In this document: in pieces, positions 13,995 through 20,488 of the stretch
How positions within the stretch are numbered: position 1 is the first letter of the stretch
Layout of the letters: the number at the start of each line of letters is the position of its first letter
NCBI GenBank assembly: GCA_036506155.1
Contig: DASXSF010000106.1
Span: forward strand, 1 to 20,488
Direction: 5' to 3'
DNA length: 20,488 nucleotides
Source: DASXRA01 sp036506155
Lineage (GTDB): Bacteria; Actinomycetota; Actinomycetes; Mycobacteriales; Jatrophihabitantaceae
Translations under genes and position numbers: made by a program
The notes under the pieces: generated by a model
The model's input: the letters and a program-made list of their open reading frames with translations, nothing else
Database searches by the model: none
Told to the model about the DNA's origin: nothing

Positions 13995-15074
13995 CTAGTC
14001 GAGGACGGCCAGGGACCAGCACCAGCTGGCGAGTTCGCGGGCGATGGCGGCGTTCGCGGTCACGGCCTTCTTGCGGCGCAGGTTGAAACTGACCCAGCGG
14101 GCGTGCAGCCGTCGGTTCCCGGCGTCACCACGCTGGCGAGCGGCGGCGGGGGCGAGTTCACACCGGTCGCGCAGGGGTTTGCCTGGCAGGTAGCGGGTTC
14201 GGTGGTGCCAGGCGGCCTCGACGAGCAGCCGGCGGGCGTGGGTGTTGCCGGTCTTGGTGATCGAGCCTTGCACCCGCGACGCGCCGGAGGAGTGCTCGGA
14301 GGGGACCAGGCCGACGAATGATCCGATGCTGTTGCCGGTGAACCGGTGCCAGTCCCCGATCTCCACCGCGAGCGCGAACGCGGTCAGCGTCGCGATCCCG
14401 CGCAGACAGCCAAGCCGATACACGATCGGGGTGAACTCACTGTCGACGGCCATCGCGGCGATCGCGGCGTCGAGCCGGTCCCGGCGAGCGGTCACCACCT
14501 GCACCGTCTCGTAGTCGGACTCGAAGGTCAGCGTGACGGCGGGGCTGGCGAAGCGTTGCTGTCGCAGCCAGCGATCATGCGGGCCGGTCCAAGCGGCTCC
14601 GCCGGAGTACACCTGACCGTGGCGCAGCAGCAGCTTGGACAGCCGGTGCCGGGCGCGCATCAGATCCCCGCGGCAGTCTTCGCGGGCCCGGACCAGATCC
14701 CGTGCCGCCTCCTGATCCACCGTCGGCACCGTGACCGGGGTGATCTCCCCGAGCCGCAGCAGCCGGGCCAGGTGCACCGCGTCCTTCGCATCGGTCTTCA
14801 TGCGATCGCCCGACGGGCGTTGCAGTTTCGACGGCGCCGCCACCACGCACCCGATCCCGGCCGCGGTCAACACCCGATACAGCCCGAACCCGGTCGGGCC
14901 GGCCTCATAGGCCACCGCGACTGGGCCGTCCAACTGCTCGATCCAAGACAGGATGTGATCGTGGCTCGGCGTCAACCGTGCCCGCCGCAACTCGCCCGTC
15001 ACACCATCGATCGCCGCTGCAGCAACCGATCGGGCATGGACATCCAGACCAACACTCGTACGCTCAGACTGCAC
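13995..15074 (-). CDS. IS110-family transposase (recombinase)
   Basis: This 359-residue DEDD recombinase has TSVGLDVHARSVAAAAID (Asp), VAVAYEAGPTGFGLYRVL (Glu) and GDRMKTDAKDAVHLARLLR (Asp). After a helical linker (DLVRAREDCRGDLMRARHRL), the Transposase_20 domain shows LRGIATLTAFALAVEIGDW, FTGNSIGSFVGLVPSEHSSG and QGSITKTGNTHARRLLVEAA, with the conserved Ser of SSG. GTG 15074 is chosen because GGGAGG lies 5 nt upstream and the alignment begins there; the longer frame to 15167 is untranslated leader. No lesions are seen. It belongs to a different subgroup from the copy at 75-1157. IS110 enzymes are guided by a structured RNA encoded next to the gene. Confidence 0.94.
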   Translation of the reverse strand: MQSERTSVGLDVHARSVAAAAIDGVTGELRRARLTPSHDHILSWIEQLDGPVAVAYEAGPTGFGLYRVLTAAGIGCVVAAPSKLQRPSGDRMKTDAKDAVHLARLLRLGEITPVTVPTVDQEAARDLVRAREDCRGDLMRARHRLSKLLLRHGQVYSGGAAWTGPHDRWLRQQRFASPAVTLTFESDYETVQVVTARRDRLDAAIAAMAVDSEFTPIVYRLGCLRGIATLTAFALAVEIGDWHRFTGNSIGSFVGLVPSEHSSGASRVQGSITKTGNTHARRLLVEAAWHHRTRYLPGKPLRDRCELAPAAARQRGDAGNRRLHARWVSFNLRRKKAVTANAAIARELASWCWSLAVLD

Positions 15075-15140
15075 CGGGGCCTCCCACGCATGTCGGATAG
15101 GCCGAGCAGGACGCCCCTGCCCGGCAACCCACGAAGTTGC
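15075..15140 (-). ncRNA. Candidate bridge-RNA region of the IS110 element
   Basis: Three consecutive stem-loops sit directly upstream of the transposase start: GGCCT/AGGCC (15078-15082 with 15099-15103), GCAGG/CCTGC (15106-15110 with 15116-15120) and GCAAC/GTTGC (15124-15128 with 15136-15140). IS110-group elements are known to encode a structured bridge RNA in this left-end leader. Position and structure fit, but the target- and donor-binding loops were not resolved and the RNA may extend further upstream. Confidence 0.35.
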
Positions 15141-15949
15141 GCGAGCGAGGCCCCGGCCCGCAACCACTCACAACCGAGCGGTCACTCCATACCGTCTAAC
15201 CAACACCGCGACCGGCTCGCGCGCTCCCTCCCACAGAACGTGGAGATGTTCGTCGCTGTCGCATTGTCGCAAGACGAATAGTCGGCAGGAGCAGACCACC
15301 GCGTATCCCGGTTGACCCGACGGTGAACGCGGCACGATCGATCTCCAGCGGCACGCTGATCGCGCACAGCCATATGACGACACGACCCGGCGCAGGTGCG
15401 CCGGCGGGCTGCCGCTAGCTCCGCTTGCGCCCTCAAACAAACCCGTTGCGACCGCCCTGCCAGAGGCGAGTGGCACGTGGGCCCGGGCGCCGCGTAGTCG
15501 CGCGCCATCGGCGGCATGTGCGTGCGCTTCTAGTCGCTGTCGTGATGCCGCGTCAGGACGTAGTTCTCCGCGTCGCAACCAGGGCGCTGTATGCCTCATG
15601 CCGTGACGCTGCTGATGGTTGCCGCCACGCACGAAAACTGTCGTGACGTATTGCTGATGTTCAGTGAGCGGGCGTACCGTCCTGCCACTCGGTGAGGTGC
15701 TCGCCCGTGCCTCACCAGGTGGTTCGTTGTGGGGGACAGGGAATCCGGCCGAGGGGGCGGCACGTAGTGGGGGATCGGGGAAGCGCGCCGGTCAATCGGT
15801 GGTCCCCCGCGCGTCCGCGTCGCTTGCCGTGATTCGCGCGGCGTACGGCTAGGTCTCCGGGGCCAGACTGTCCATATGTCGGGCGTGCCCGGAGCCACCG
15901 GCCAGCCGAAGCATTTCGCTGATTTCTGACGATTAACAGGGGGCATGAC
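15141..15949. other. Long gene-free stretch
   Basis: Nothing recognisable is encoded here. Overlapping frames on both strands give Arg/Ala/Ser-rich products without domains or ribosome binding sites. A 7-bp inverted repeat, GGTGAGG (15691-15697) and CCTCACC (15710-15716), is the only clear structure. The first part is likely the IS110 left end; the rest probably includes the promoter of the secreted protein gene. Confidence 0.45.
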
Positions 15950-16483
15950 ATGTATCGAGTCAGATGGCTAGCGGCCGCGGCCGCCGCGATTGCCGCCGCT
16001 GCATTTATGACTGGGACGGCCAGTGCGGGCAGCGGCGGACAGCTGCGGATCGAGAAGGCCTGGTACAACGGCCACGAGATAACCTTCTTGCAGCCATCAC
16101 TGTTCAGTGCGAACCCCAACGGTGGCGTCCTGGCATGCTTCGGACTCGGGCCGGATATGGCAGGCATCAGCCGACCGACCCAGCCGCTGTATGTCATCTT
16201 CGACGACACGGCCACCGAAGATCACTGCGACGGCCAACCAGCCGTGTTGCGTCACGACCACATCCTGCCGGTCGCACCCGGCGATCCCGGCTACACCGGA
16301 GCCTGGACGCTCACACTGCTCATCGAGGCGACCCCGGGCAGTATCGACCTCGCCACGCACCCGATCACGACGGCTGCGCAGGTTCGTGCGGGCCTCGCCG
16401 CCGGGACGCTGATCGACGTGACGTCGGCGCTGGCGCCGGGGGGGCCGGTAAAGATGGTCGCACCGGTGATCGGCGGCAGCTAA
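15950..16483 (+). CDS. Secreted hypothetical protein
   Basis: This 177-residue protein starts with a clear Sec signal peptide: MYRVRW, then an Ala-rich hydrophobic core and a cleavage-like TASAGS near residue 27. The mature part is about 150 residues with features of a small beta-rich domain (IEKAWYNGHEITFLQPSLFS, ACFGLGPDM, QPLYVIFDDTATEDHCDG). It has two Cys that could pair after export. I do not recognise the family. A weak GGGGG precedes ATG 15950 by 6 nt. A GC-rich hairpin 44 nt after the stop could terminate transcription. It stands alone with gene-free DNA on both sides. Confidence 0.75.
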   Translation: MYRVRWLAAAAAAIAAAAFMTGTASAGSGGQLRIEKAWYNGHEITFLQPSLFSANPNGGVLACFGLGPDMAGISRPTQPLYVIFDDTATEDHCDGQPAVLRHDHILPVAPGDPGYTGAWTLTLLIEATPGSIDLATHPITTAAQVRAGLAAGTLIDVTSALAPGGPVKMVAPVIGGS

Positions 16484-16526
16484 CGTCACGCGCGCCATCG
16501 CCGCCGCCTAGCCTGTCTGGCAGGGG

Positions 16527-16544
16527 AGGCGCGGGGCCGCGCCT
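16527..16544 (+). terminator. Possible terminator hairpin after the secreted-protein gene
   Basis: AGGCGCGG (16527-16534) and CCGCGCCT (16537-16544) are perfect complements, so in RNA a 7-bp stem with a 4-nt loop is likely, followed by TT. The U-tract is very short, as is usual in actinobacteria. Confidence 0.5.
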
Positions 16545-16943
16545 TTGGCCTGTTGTGGAGAGGCCGTCGTCGACCATTCGTCGTCGTGTTGAACAGACCC
16601 AACCGAGTGTTGGTGGGCGCGCGATCGGCCTCACGGCACCATAGTCGTAGCGGCGACCGTCGAGGCAATGCATCCACTTGCAGCTGCTGGCGCGCACAAC
16701 CGTCCCTGGCCGAGCATCGACCCGCAGGACATTTCCTCGCTCCGGTCGCGGCGGAAGTTCAGCGGTCTGGTCGTGGTCATCGCCGATACGGCGATCAGCA
16801 TGTGAGGTTCGAGCACGCTCCGGAGCAGGGTGAAGCCGAGGACACCTCCGTGACGACGGTGACTCGGCCGCTGCACGCGGTGCGTTCGATCACGAGTGGT
16901 TCGGGGGCCACTCGATACCACCCCCGTCGTCGATGAGGCAGAC
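16545..16943. other. Gene-free stretch
   Basis: No convincing gene. A 45-codon plus-strand frame from ATG 16668 (containing WPSIDPQDISSLRSRRKFSG) looks slightly protein-like but has atypical third-position composition and no known domain. Confidence 0.4.
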
Positions 16944-17078
16944 ATGCCGGGCTTCCCGCCCGGTTGGGCGAAGATCACGTTTGATGACCGCGAAAGCCTG
17001 CGTCTGCCGCTTGATCCGCGACTGCCGCTCGGCGACGTGTTGCGACGCATCGCCCGGGCGTGGCCGTCGACGAGCTAG
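16944..17078 (+). CDS. Very short hypothetical ORF
   Basis: This 44-codon frame (FPPGWAKITFDDRESL, LPLDPRLPLGDVLRRIARAW) has an amphipathic pattern and GAGG about 7 nt before ATG 16944. No family is recognised. It could be a remnant of a longer gene or chance; the upstream in-frame sequence to GTG 16896 adds nothing recognisable. Confidence 0.3.
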   Translation: MPGFPPGWAKITFDDRESLRLPLDPRLPLGDVLRRIARAWPSTS

Positions 17079-17349
17079 GTGGATGTGCGGCGCCAGCAGT
17101 CGAGTGGAAGGCGCTGCAGATGGGTGCAGCAGTTGGCAGGCTTGGGCGGGGTGCTAGACGGTGACCGGCCGGGCTCGTATCGTTCGGTCCTGCGATCTCG
17201 TTCACCTGGCATCCCTCCCGCCTGGCGACCGGGGTCGGCTACACGAGCGATCCGTCGGCGCAACGAATCTCTTCGAATGGTCCGATATCCATGTGGGGGT
17301 TGGTTGGTCAGAGTGCTCTGACCCGGACCGCGGTCGGCGACGGAGACTC
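17079..17349. other. Gene-free stretch
   Basis: No supported coding region. Frames are open on both strands but lack domains and ribosome binding sites. Confidence 0.35.
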
Positions 17350-17399
17350 GGTCGGGCCGACCGTAATGTCAGCCGGTCGGGCCGACCGTAATGTCAGCC
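17350..17399. repeat. Exact tandem repeat, 2 x 25 bp
   Basis: 17350-17374 and 17375-17399 are identical 25-mers, each holding the palindrome GGTCGGGCCGACC, followed by a further partial GGTCG. The right copy overlaps the stop codon of the minus-strand gene ending at 17394, so on that strand two identical hairpins follow immediately and may act as terminator. Confidence 0.85.
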
Positions 17400-17843
17400 G
17401 GTCGTGCCTCCCGAGGCGGCGAGTAGCCGCTCGAAGAACGAGCGGTAACGCAGCAGGCCTTGGCGAAGATCCTCGGTCGAGACGTCGTCGGCGCTTGTCC
17501 AGCGGGACTCGAGTTGGTGGTGTTCTGCAGCGAACATCCGCACCACACGCTGCATGATATCCACGACGAGCGCATCGGCATCCTGCACGGCCGCTCGCGG
17601 CTCGTCCACGAAGCGCGCTTGGTTGTCCCTCCACCGCGCGATGAGCCCCTGCAATTCCTCGCCGCTCAGTAGCTGCCCTCGGGGCTCGGCGTCCTCGGTG
17701 TCGTCCACCAAGCCACCACCGACGGGACGTTGCGGCTCCTGCGGCCGCGCGTCGGCGCCGATGTCATCGCGATCGGTCGTGCCGGCCGACGCGATTTCTT
17801 CGGTGGTCAGCCCGCGGTCGCGAGCAACTTGCTGATCGGTCAT
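17394..17843 (-). CDS. Hypothetical protein, second gene of a paralogous pair
   Basis: This 149-residue soluble, acidic protein has a disordered N-terminal half (residues 1-60). A helical C-terminal domain follows: LIARWRDNQARFVDEPRAAV, QDADALVVDIMQRVVRMF, VSTEDLRQGLLRYRSFFERLL. The same motifs, RFVDxPxxAV, ADxLVxxVM and VSTEDLRxxLLxYRSxFxxLL, recur in the protein encoded just upstream, so the two share a domain. ATG 17843 follows GAGG and overlaps the upstream stop by 4 nt (ATGA), which shows translational coupling. Homologous pairs occur in many actinobacteria, with no established function. The stop codon falls in the 25-bp tandem repeat. Confidence 0.78.
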   Translation of the reverse strand: MTDQQVARDRGLTTEEIASAGTTDRDDIGADARPQEPQRPVGGGLVDDTEDAEPRGQLLSGEELQGLIARWRDNQARFVDEPRAAVQDADALVVDIMQRVVRMFAAEHHQLESRWTSADDVSTEDLRQGLLRYRSFFERLLAASGGTTG

Positions 17844-18466
17844 CGGGTACCTCGCTGGGTCGGCTGCTGACTAGGTTCCGCGCGGTCGGATACGTTGCGA
17901 GTACGGCTATAAGCCTCGTTGTGGCTGTCGGTCTCCCCTGACTGCAATAGGTCGTCGAATAGGCTGCGGTAGTACAGCAACGCTGCACGCAAGTCCTCTG
18001 TGCTCACCTGCTGGGATCGTGCCAGCTCGCAGACCGCATGCGCCAATCGATAGTTCTGCACAACGGTGGGATGATCGACCGAGATCAGCTTGGCCTGCCC
18101 CGCGAAGTTGTCCGTTGGGTAACCGAGCTCGGACATCACCCGGTCCACCAGGCCGTCTGCGGCCACGACCGCATCAGAGGGCTGGTCAACGAACCGCTCC
18201 TGAAGCTCACGCCACTCGGCTGCGAATCGAGCGCGAGTCGCTTCGGCGAGTGGCCGGATGTCGAGCCGTTCACGCTGCGTCTTCCGGTCCCGCAGGTCGG
18301 CCTCGGCCGCGCGCCGGTCGTCGTGCTCCTGGAGAATACGGTCATATTCAGGGCCGAATCGTTCGCGCAACATTGTTGTCCTGCGCTGCCGCATCACCTT
18401 CGCCAGCAGCGACGCGACGACAACGATGATGGCAACTGCGATCAGGAGCCACACCCAGGTAGCCAT
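17840..18466 (-). CDS. Membrane-anchored hypothetical protein, first gene of a paralogous pair
   Basis: This 208-residue protein has an N-terminal membrane helix (WVWLLIAVAIIVVVASLLA, residues 4-22). A charged coiled coil follows (RERFGPEYDRILQEHDDRRA, DLRDRKTQRERLDIRPL). The C-terminal domain is shared with the downstream gene product: EWRELQERFVDQPSDAVVAA, DGLVDRVMSELGYPTDNF, ISVDHPTVVQNYRLAHAV, VSTEDLRAALLYYRSLFDDL. The layout suggests a membrane-tethered cytoplasmic domain that may pair with the soluble paralogue. The family is common in actinobacteria near stress genes; activity is unknown. AGGAGG precedes ATG 18466. The last ~30 residues are polar and probably disordered. Confidence 0.82.
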   Translation of the reverse strand: MATWVWLLIAVAIIVVVASLLAKVMRQRRTTMLRERFGPEYDRILQEHDDRRAAEADLRDRKTQRERLDIRPLAEATRARFAAEWRELQERFVDQPSDAVVAADGLVDRVMSELGYPTDNFAGQAKLISVDHPTVVQNYRLAHAVCELARSQQVSTEDLRAALLYYRSLFDDLLQSGETDSHNEAYSRTRNVSDRAEPSQQPTQRGTR

Positions 18467-18566
18467 CAGGCCCTCCTGCGTATTCGATGCCGCGCTGCTA
18501 CCCGTGACCGCTTCAGCGTCTAACCCAAATCAAGTTTGACCGAGGCTGCCCAGCGCGGGGCGGATG

Positions 18567-18767
18567 CTACCGACCCGGCACAGTGTTGTCATCCCGCCTT
18601 CGACAGGGTTCCCAGACGGGCTCCCACGACGTGTCGACGACTGCCGCCAACTGCGCACCGCTGACCACTCGGCATAAGTCCGGTATTCGTCCCTCGCCAC
18701 CGAGGCGCCACTGCGTCCTCTTGAGCACGTCGAACCATGGATCAAAGGGCCCAAAGCTTGCGCGCAT
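18567..18767 (-). CDS. Short hypothetical ORF, possibly a gene remnant
   Basis: This 66-codon frame has protein-like composition (SFGPFDPWFDVLKRTQWRLG, AAVVDTSWEPVWEPCRRRDD) with four Trp, unusual for chance reading of GC-rich DNA. No family is recognised and no clear ribosome binding site precedes ATG 18767. It may be the intact tail or core of a decayed gene. Confidence 0.35.
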   Translation of the reverse strand: MRASFGPFDPWFDVLKRTQWRLGGEGRIPDLCRVVSGAQLAAVVDTSWEPVWEPCRRRDDNTVPGR

Positions 18768-18778
18768 GCTGAGCCCCC

Positions 18779-18991
18779 GTGAGCCACCGAGTCGCTCCCG
18801 GGGAAACCTCCGGCTTGGCAGAGCGCATGGACACGATCCGCGCTCTCATGGCAGCCGAACTGGCGCACGAGCAGAGGATCGGCACGGAGCACGCGGGCCG
18901 ACACGCGGCTCGCACCGGATTTTTCGACCACCGCACGCGGCGCACAGACCCATCGGCTTCGCGCGCACACAACCAAGCCCTGCCCTGGTGA
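18779..18991 (+). CDS. Short hypothetical ORF
   Basis: This 70-codon frame starts at GTG 18779; ATG 18827 inside it begins the more protein-like part (MDTIRALMAAELAHEQRIGT, RTGFFDHRTRR). It has a short helix rich in Ala and Glu and then a basic tail. The stop overlaps a GTG at 18988 (GTGA), but the frame beginning there has no recognisable product. No domain is identified. Confidence 0.35.
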   Translation: MSHRVAPGETSGLAERMDTIRALMAAELAHEQRIGTEHAGRHAARTGFFDHRTRRTDPSASRAHNQALPW

Positions 18992-19192
18992 GTGACACAC
19001 CCGAGGGACCCGCCCGCACGCGTGCGTCAAGGTCGCTGATCGTCGCCCGCAGCGACCGCGCGGAGAGCTTCGCATGGCAAGATCGCGCCAGCGCCGTCTC
19101 GGCCGCGCTGAGTAGGCGTAGCGTCACGCTCCTGGCGGTACGGGCAGCAGGGGCCCGGCATCGCCCGGGAAGGTGCACCTACGGTGGCCAGG

Positions 19193-19384
19193 ATGCGGAT
19201 CCGCGAAGGCGCGCACGCAGGTTTGGAGGGCGAGCTGATCGCCGAGCTGAGCGATCCGCAGCTGGCCTACCTACGGATACAACTCGGCTTTGGACGCACC
19301 GCGCTGCTCGTCGCGGAGCGCGCGAAGCTTGAGCCGGTGCCAGCTCCGCCGGCCCACACCGTTGCTGCGCCGCGCCGGCGCTAG
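19193..19384 (+). CDS. Small KOW/SH3-like hypothetical protein
   Basis: This 63-residue protein reads MRIREGAHAGLEGELIAELS, followed by YLRIQLGFGRTALLVAERAK and LEPV. The spacing of REGxxAGxEGEL, a hydrophobic strand and a final LEP resembles a KOW/NusG-type small beta barrel, a fold that often binds RNA or ribosomal protein. The assignment is by pattern only. ATG 19193 starts exactly at the domain; GTG 19184 is an alternative with GGAAGG 10 nt upstream. The C-terminus is a Pro/Ala/Arg tail. The next ORF begins 30 nt downstream and may be co-transcribed. Confidence 0.55.
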   Translation: MRIREGAHAGLEGELIAELSDPQLAYLRIQLGFGRTALLVAERAKLEPVPAPPAHTVAAPRRR

Positions 19385-19414
19385 CGCCCGATCCACACGT
19401 CATACCCCCCAGCC

Positions 19415-19750
19415 GTGGACGGCGACACCCTCGCCCGCGACGACCCGGAGTTCCAGGCCCGGGTCGCGGACTACCTACGCCACCTGCACCCGTGCGCTCA
19501 CCCCGATCGGCGCCGACGCCACAGCCAATACTTCGAGGCCATCCACTGCAAGGCCCAGATCGCGATGAAGATCGAGGACGGGCGCGCCGGGCTGCCTCAC
19601 CCGGCGCGGCTGGTCGACCACTGCGGCCTCCTCTACGGGTGCGACACTGCCGGTTGCACAACCACCTCGATCCACCGCCCAACGGGTAAGAAACGAGCAT
19701 CGCCGACCAACACGCAGTCCGCCCGGGAACGCGGCACACAACTGCGCTGA
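19415..19750 (+). CDS. Cys/His-containing hypothetical protein
   Basis: This 111-codon frame from GTG 19415 begins with a helical, acidic start (DDPEFQARVADYLRHLHP). It then has a spread of Cys and His: CAHPD, HSQYFEAIHCKA, DHCGLL, and YGCDTAGCTT with a C-x4-C pair. A metal-binding role is possible but unproven. The last 30 residues are basic and disordered. No family is recognised. It follows the KOW-like ORF closely on the same strand, which supports a small two-gene unit. There is no strong ribosome binding site. Confidence 0.45.
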   Translation: MDGDTLARDDPEFQARVADYLRHLHPCAHPDRRRRHSQYFEAIHCKAQIAMKIEDGRAGLPHPARLVDHCGLLYGCDTAGCTTTSIHRPTGKKRASPTNTQSARERGTQLR

Positions 19751-20039
19751 CACTGCGCGCGTCCCGCCCACGCTGGGGCAACGACCGGTCGACGGCTACC
19801 GCCGATCGGCCGATCGATCCTGTGCAGGCGTTGCCGCACATCGCTGCCGACCCGAGCAGACACGGGCTACAGGAACCACCGCGCTCGTGTGGGTTCGCGG
19901 CAGTGGCAGTAGCGCTGCAATGCCAGAAGACGGCGTGTGCGGCCTTGATCTCGTGCTGTTTGGCCAGCTCAGTCATCAGCTGCCACGCCTCACACAGCGG
20001 CTGGCGCGCGCACCTGAGGCTGCTGGGACTCCGGCCAGC
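19751..20039. other. Gene-free stretch
   Basis: No supported gene. A minus-strand frame from ATG 19976 begins with a protein-like MTELAKQHEIKAAHAVFWHC and then degenerates into Arg/Ser-rich sequence, so at most it is a remnant. Confidence 0.3.
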
Positions 20040-20300
20040 TCACTCCGATGCCGTGCCCACGCGACTCACCAGCCGGTCCTCCGGCAGGCTGACACGAACA
20101 CTCTCCCGAATCTCCAGACCAGCCGCCCGCAGCTCCAGCACAACCCGGCCATCGACATGCACCACCCGCTCTACCCGCTGCACTTGAGGATCGTCGACTC
20201 GAACAACGTCACCCGCCCCGATGTCACGGGCTGCGACATCCACTATCGCCACCCGCCCACCGTAGAAGGCCACCGAATTACCCGTACACGACCGGTCCAT
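20040..20300 (-). CDS. Small beta-rich hypothetical protein
   Basis: This 86-residue frame has regular alternating hydrophobics: GGRVAIVDVAARDIGAGDVV, RVDDPQVQRVERVVHVDGRV, VLELRAAGLEIRESVRVSLP, EDRLVSRV. This suggests a small beta barrel. The GDVVRVDDP pattern recalls domains that follow a 'set-up and modify' turn (Hint- or SH3-like), but I cannot assign a family. Starts are uncertain: ATG 20300 has no clear ribosome binding site. It is divergent from the partial ORF at the window edge, with a 14-nt gap. Confidence 0.5.
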   Translation of the reverse strand: MDRSCTGNSVAFYGGRVAIVDVAARDIGAGDVVRVDDPQVQRVERVVHVDGRVVLELRAAGLEIRESVRVSLPEDRLVSRVGTASE

Positions 20301-20314
20301 GAAGGTTGCTCAGC

Positions 20315-20488
20315 GTGACCGACGACCCAGCGGCAGCACGCAGATATCCGTCGATCGCGCGTGCACGGGCAGCAGCGGCGGCGCGCTCAGATCGGACGTT
20401 CTGGCGACGACCCAAGGTGTCGCGGTTAGCCCACGTTCACCGGGCATTTCATCGGGCGGGTCTCACGGGACGGGCCCGTGGTCGTTGC
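20315..20488 (+). CDS. Partial basic ORF running off the window edge
   Basis: From GTG 20315 the frame is open for all 58 remaining codons (RRYPSIARARAAAAARSD, RTFWRRPKVSRLAHVHRAFH). It is Arg- and Ala-rich, with no recognised domain and no strong ribosome binding site. It could be the 5' end of a real gene or chance. Confidence 0.3.
   Translation, partial: MTDDPAAARRYPSIARARAAAAARSDRTFWRRPKVSRLAHVHRAFHRAGLTGRARGRC

Noticed and set aside
18988..19332. Plus-strand ORF starting with a GTGA overlap after 18991
   Set aside because: The overlap is attractive, but the product is Arg/Ser/Ala-rich without a domain and overlaps the better KOW-like ORF in another frame.
1..20488. CRISPR array, tRNA or rRNA gene
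   Set aside because: No regularly spaced repeats, no cloverleaf with T-arm consensus and no rRNA-like sequence were seen by eye.

Overview
The window is high-GC DNA (strong G/C at third codon positions, many GTG starts) from an actinobacterium. The best pointer is the Hsp20 protein at 2771-3199, whose N-terminus (MLMRTDPFRELDR, ARPAVMPMDAW) and PRGVFSRQL motif closely resemble the mycobacterial 18-kDa antigen. GAF-ANTAR, HspR-like MerR, HdeD/DUF308 and F420-dependent luciferase-like families also fit Mycobacterium or a close relative such as Rhodococcus or Gordonia. It reads as an accessory island: stress genes set among insertion sequences and gene debris.

Layout. 1-1371: an IS110-family transposase gene carrying an amber codon, abutting the 3' end of an IS3-family transposase. 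1908-5110: a chaperone and regulation block. A minus-strand pair (three-helix-bundle protein, HspR-like MerR) diverges from hsp20, which is followed by a small hypothetical gene, a J-domain protein and a GAF-ANTAR regulator. 5216-8909: a membrane and envelope stress block with a frameshifted PAP2 phosphatase, a TetR regulator, an HdeD-like membrane protein, a frameshifted DUF1269-like protein and a small 'plasmid stabilization' family protein. 9339-10061: three gene fragments (LLM oxidoreductase, Rieske protein, SRPBCC protein) joined end to end. 10214-12075: a stand-alone E2-type acyltransferase and an SRPBCC-domain gene. 12109-13565: a complete IS256-family element with inverted repeats and a 9-bp target duplication. 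13995-15074: an apparently intact IS110-family transposase with stem-loops just upstream. 15950-18466: a secreted hypothetical protein and a two-gene operon of related proteins. 18567-20488: short, weakly supported ORFs.

The most interesting signal is regulatory. A 12-bp dyad, ATCAGnnCTGAT, occurs perfectly next to the -10 of the tetR gene. Variants lie between the -35 and -10 of the PAP2 promoter and just past the -10 of the hdeD-like promoter. This suggests that the TetR protein represses itself, the divergent PAP2 gene and the downstream membrane protein as one small regulon. Hsp20, a J-domain protein and an HspR-like repressor form a separate candidate proteostasis module. Three point-like lesions (amber in IS110, 1-nt losses in PAP2 and DUF1269) plus the fragment mosaic show that the island is decaying. 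No tRNA, rRNA or CRISPR array was seen.
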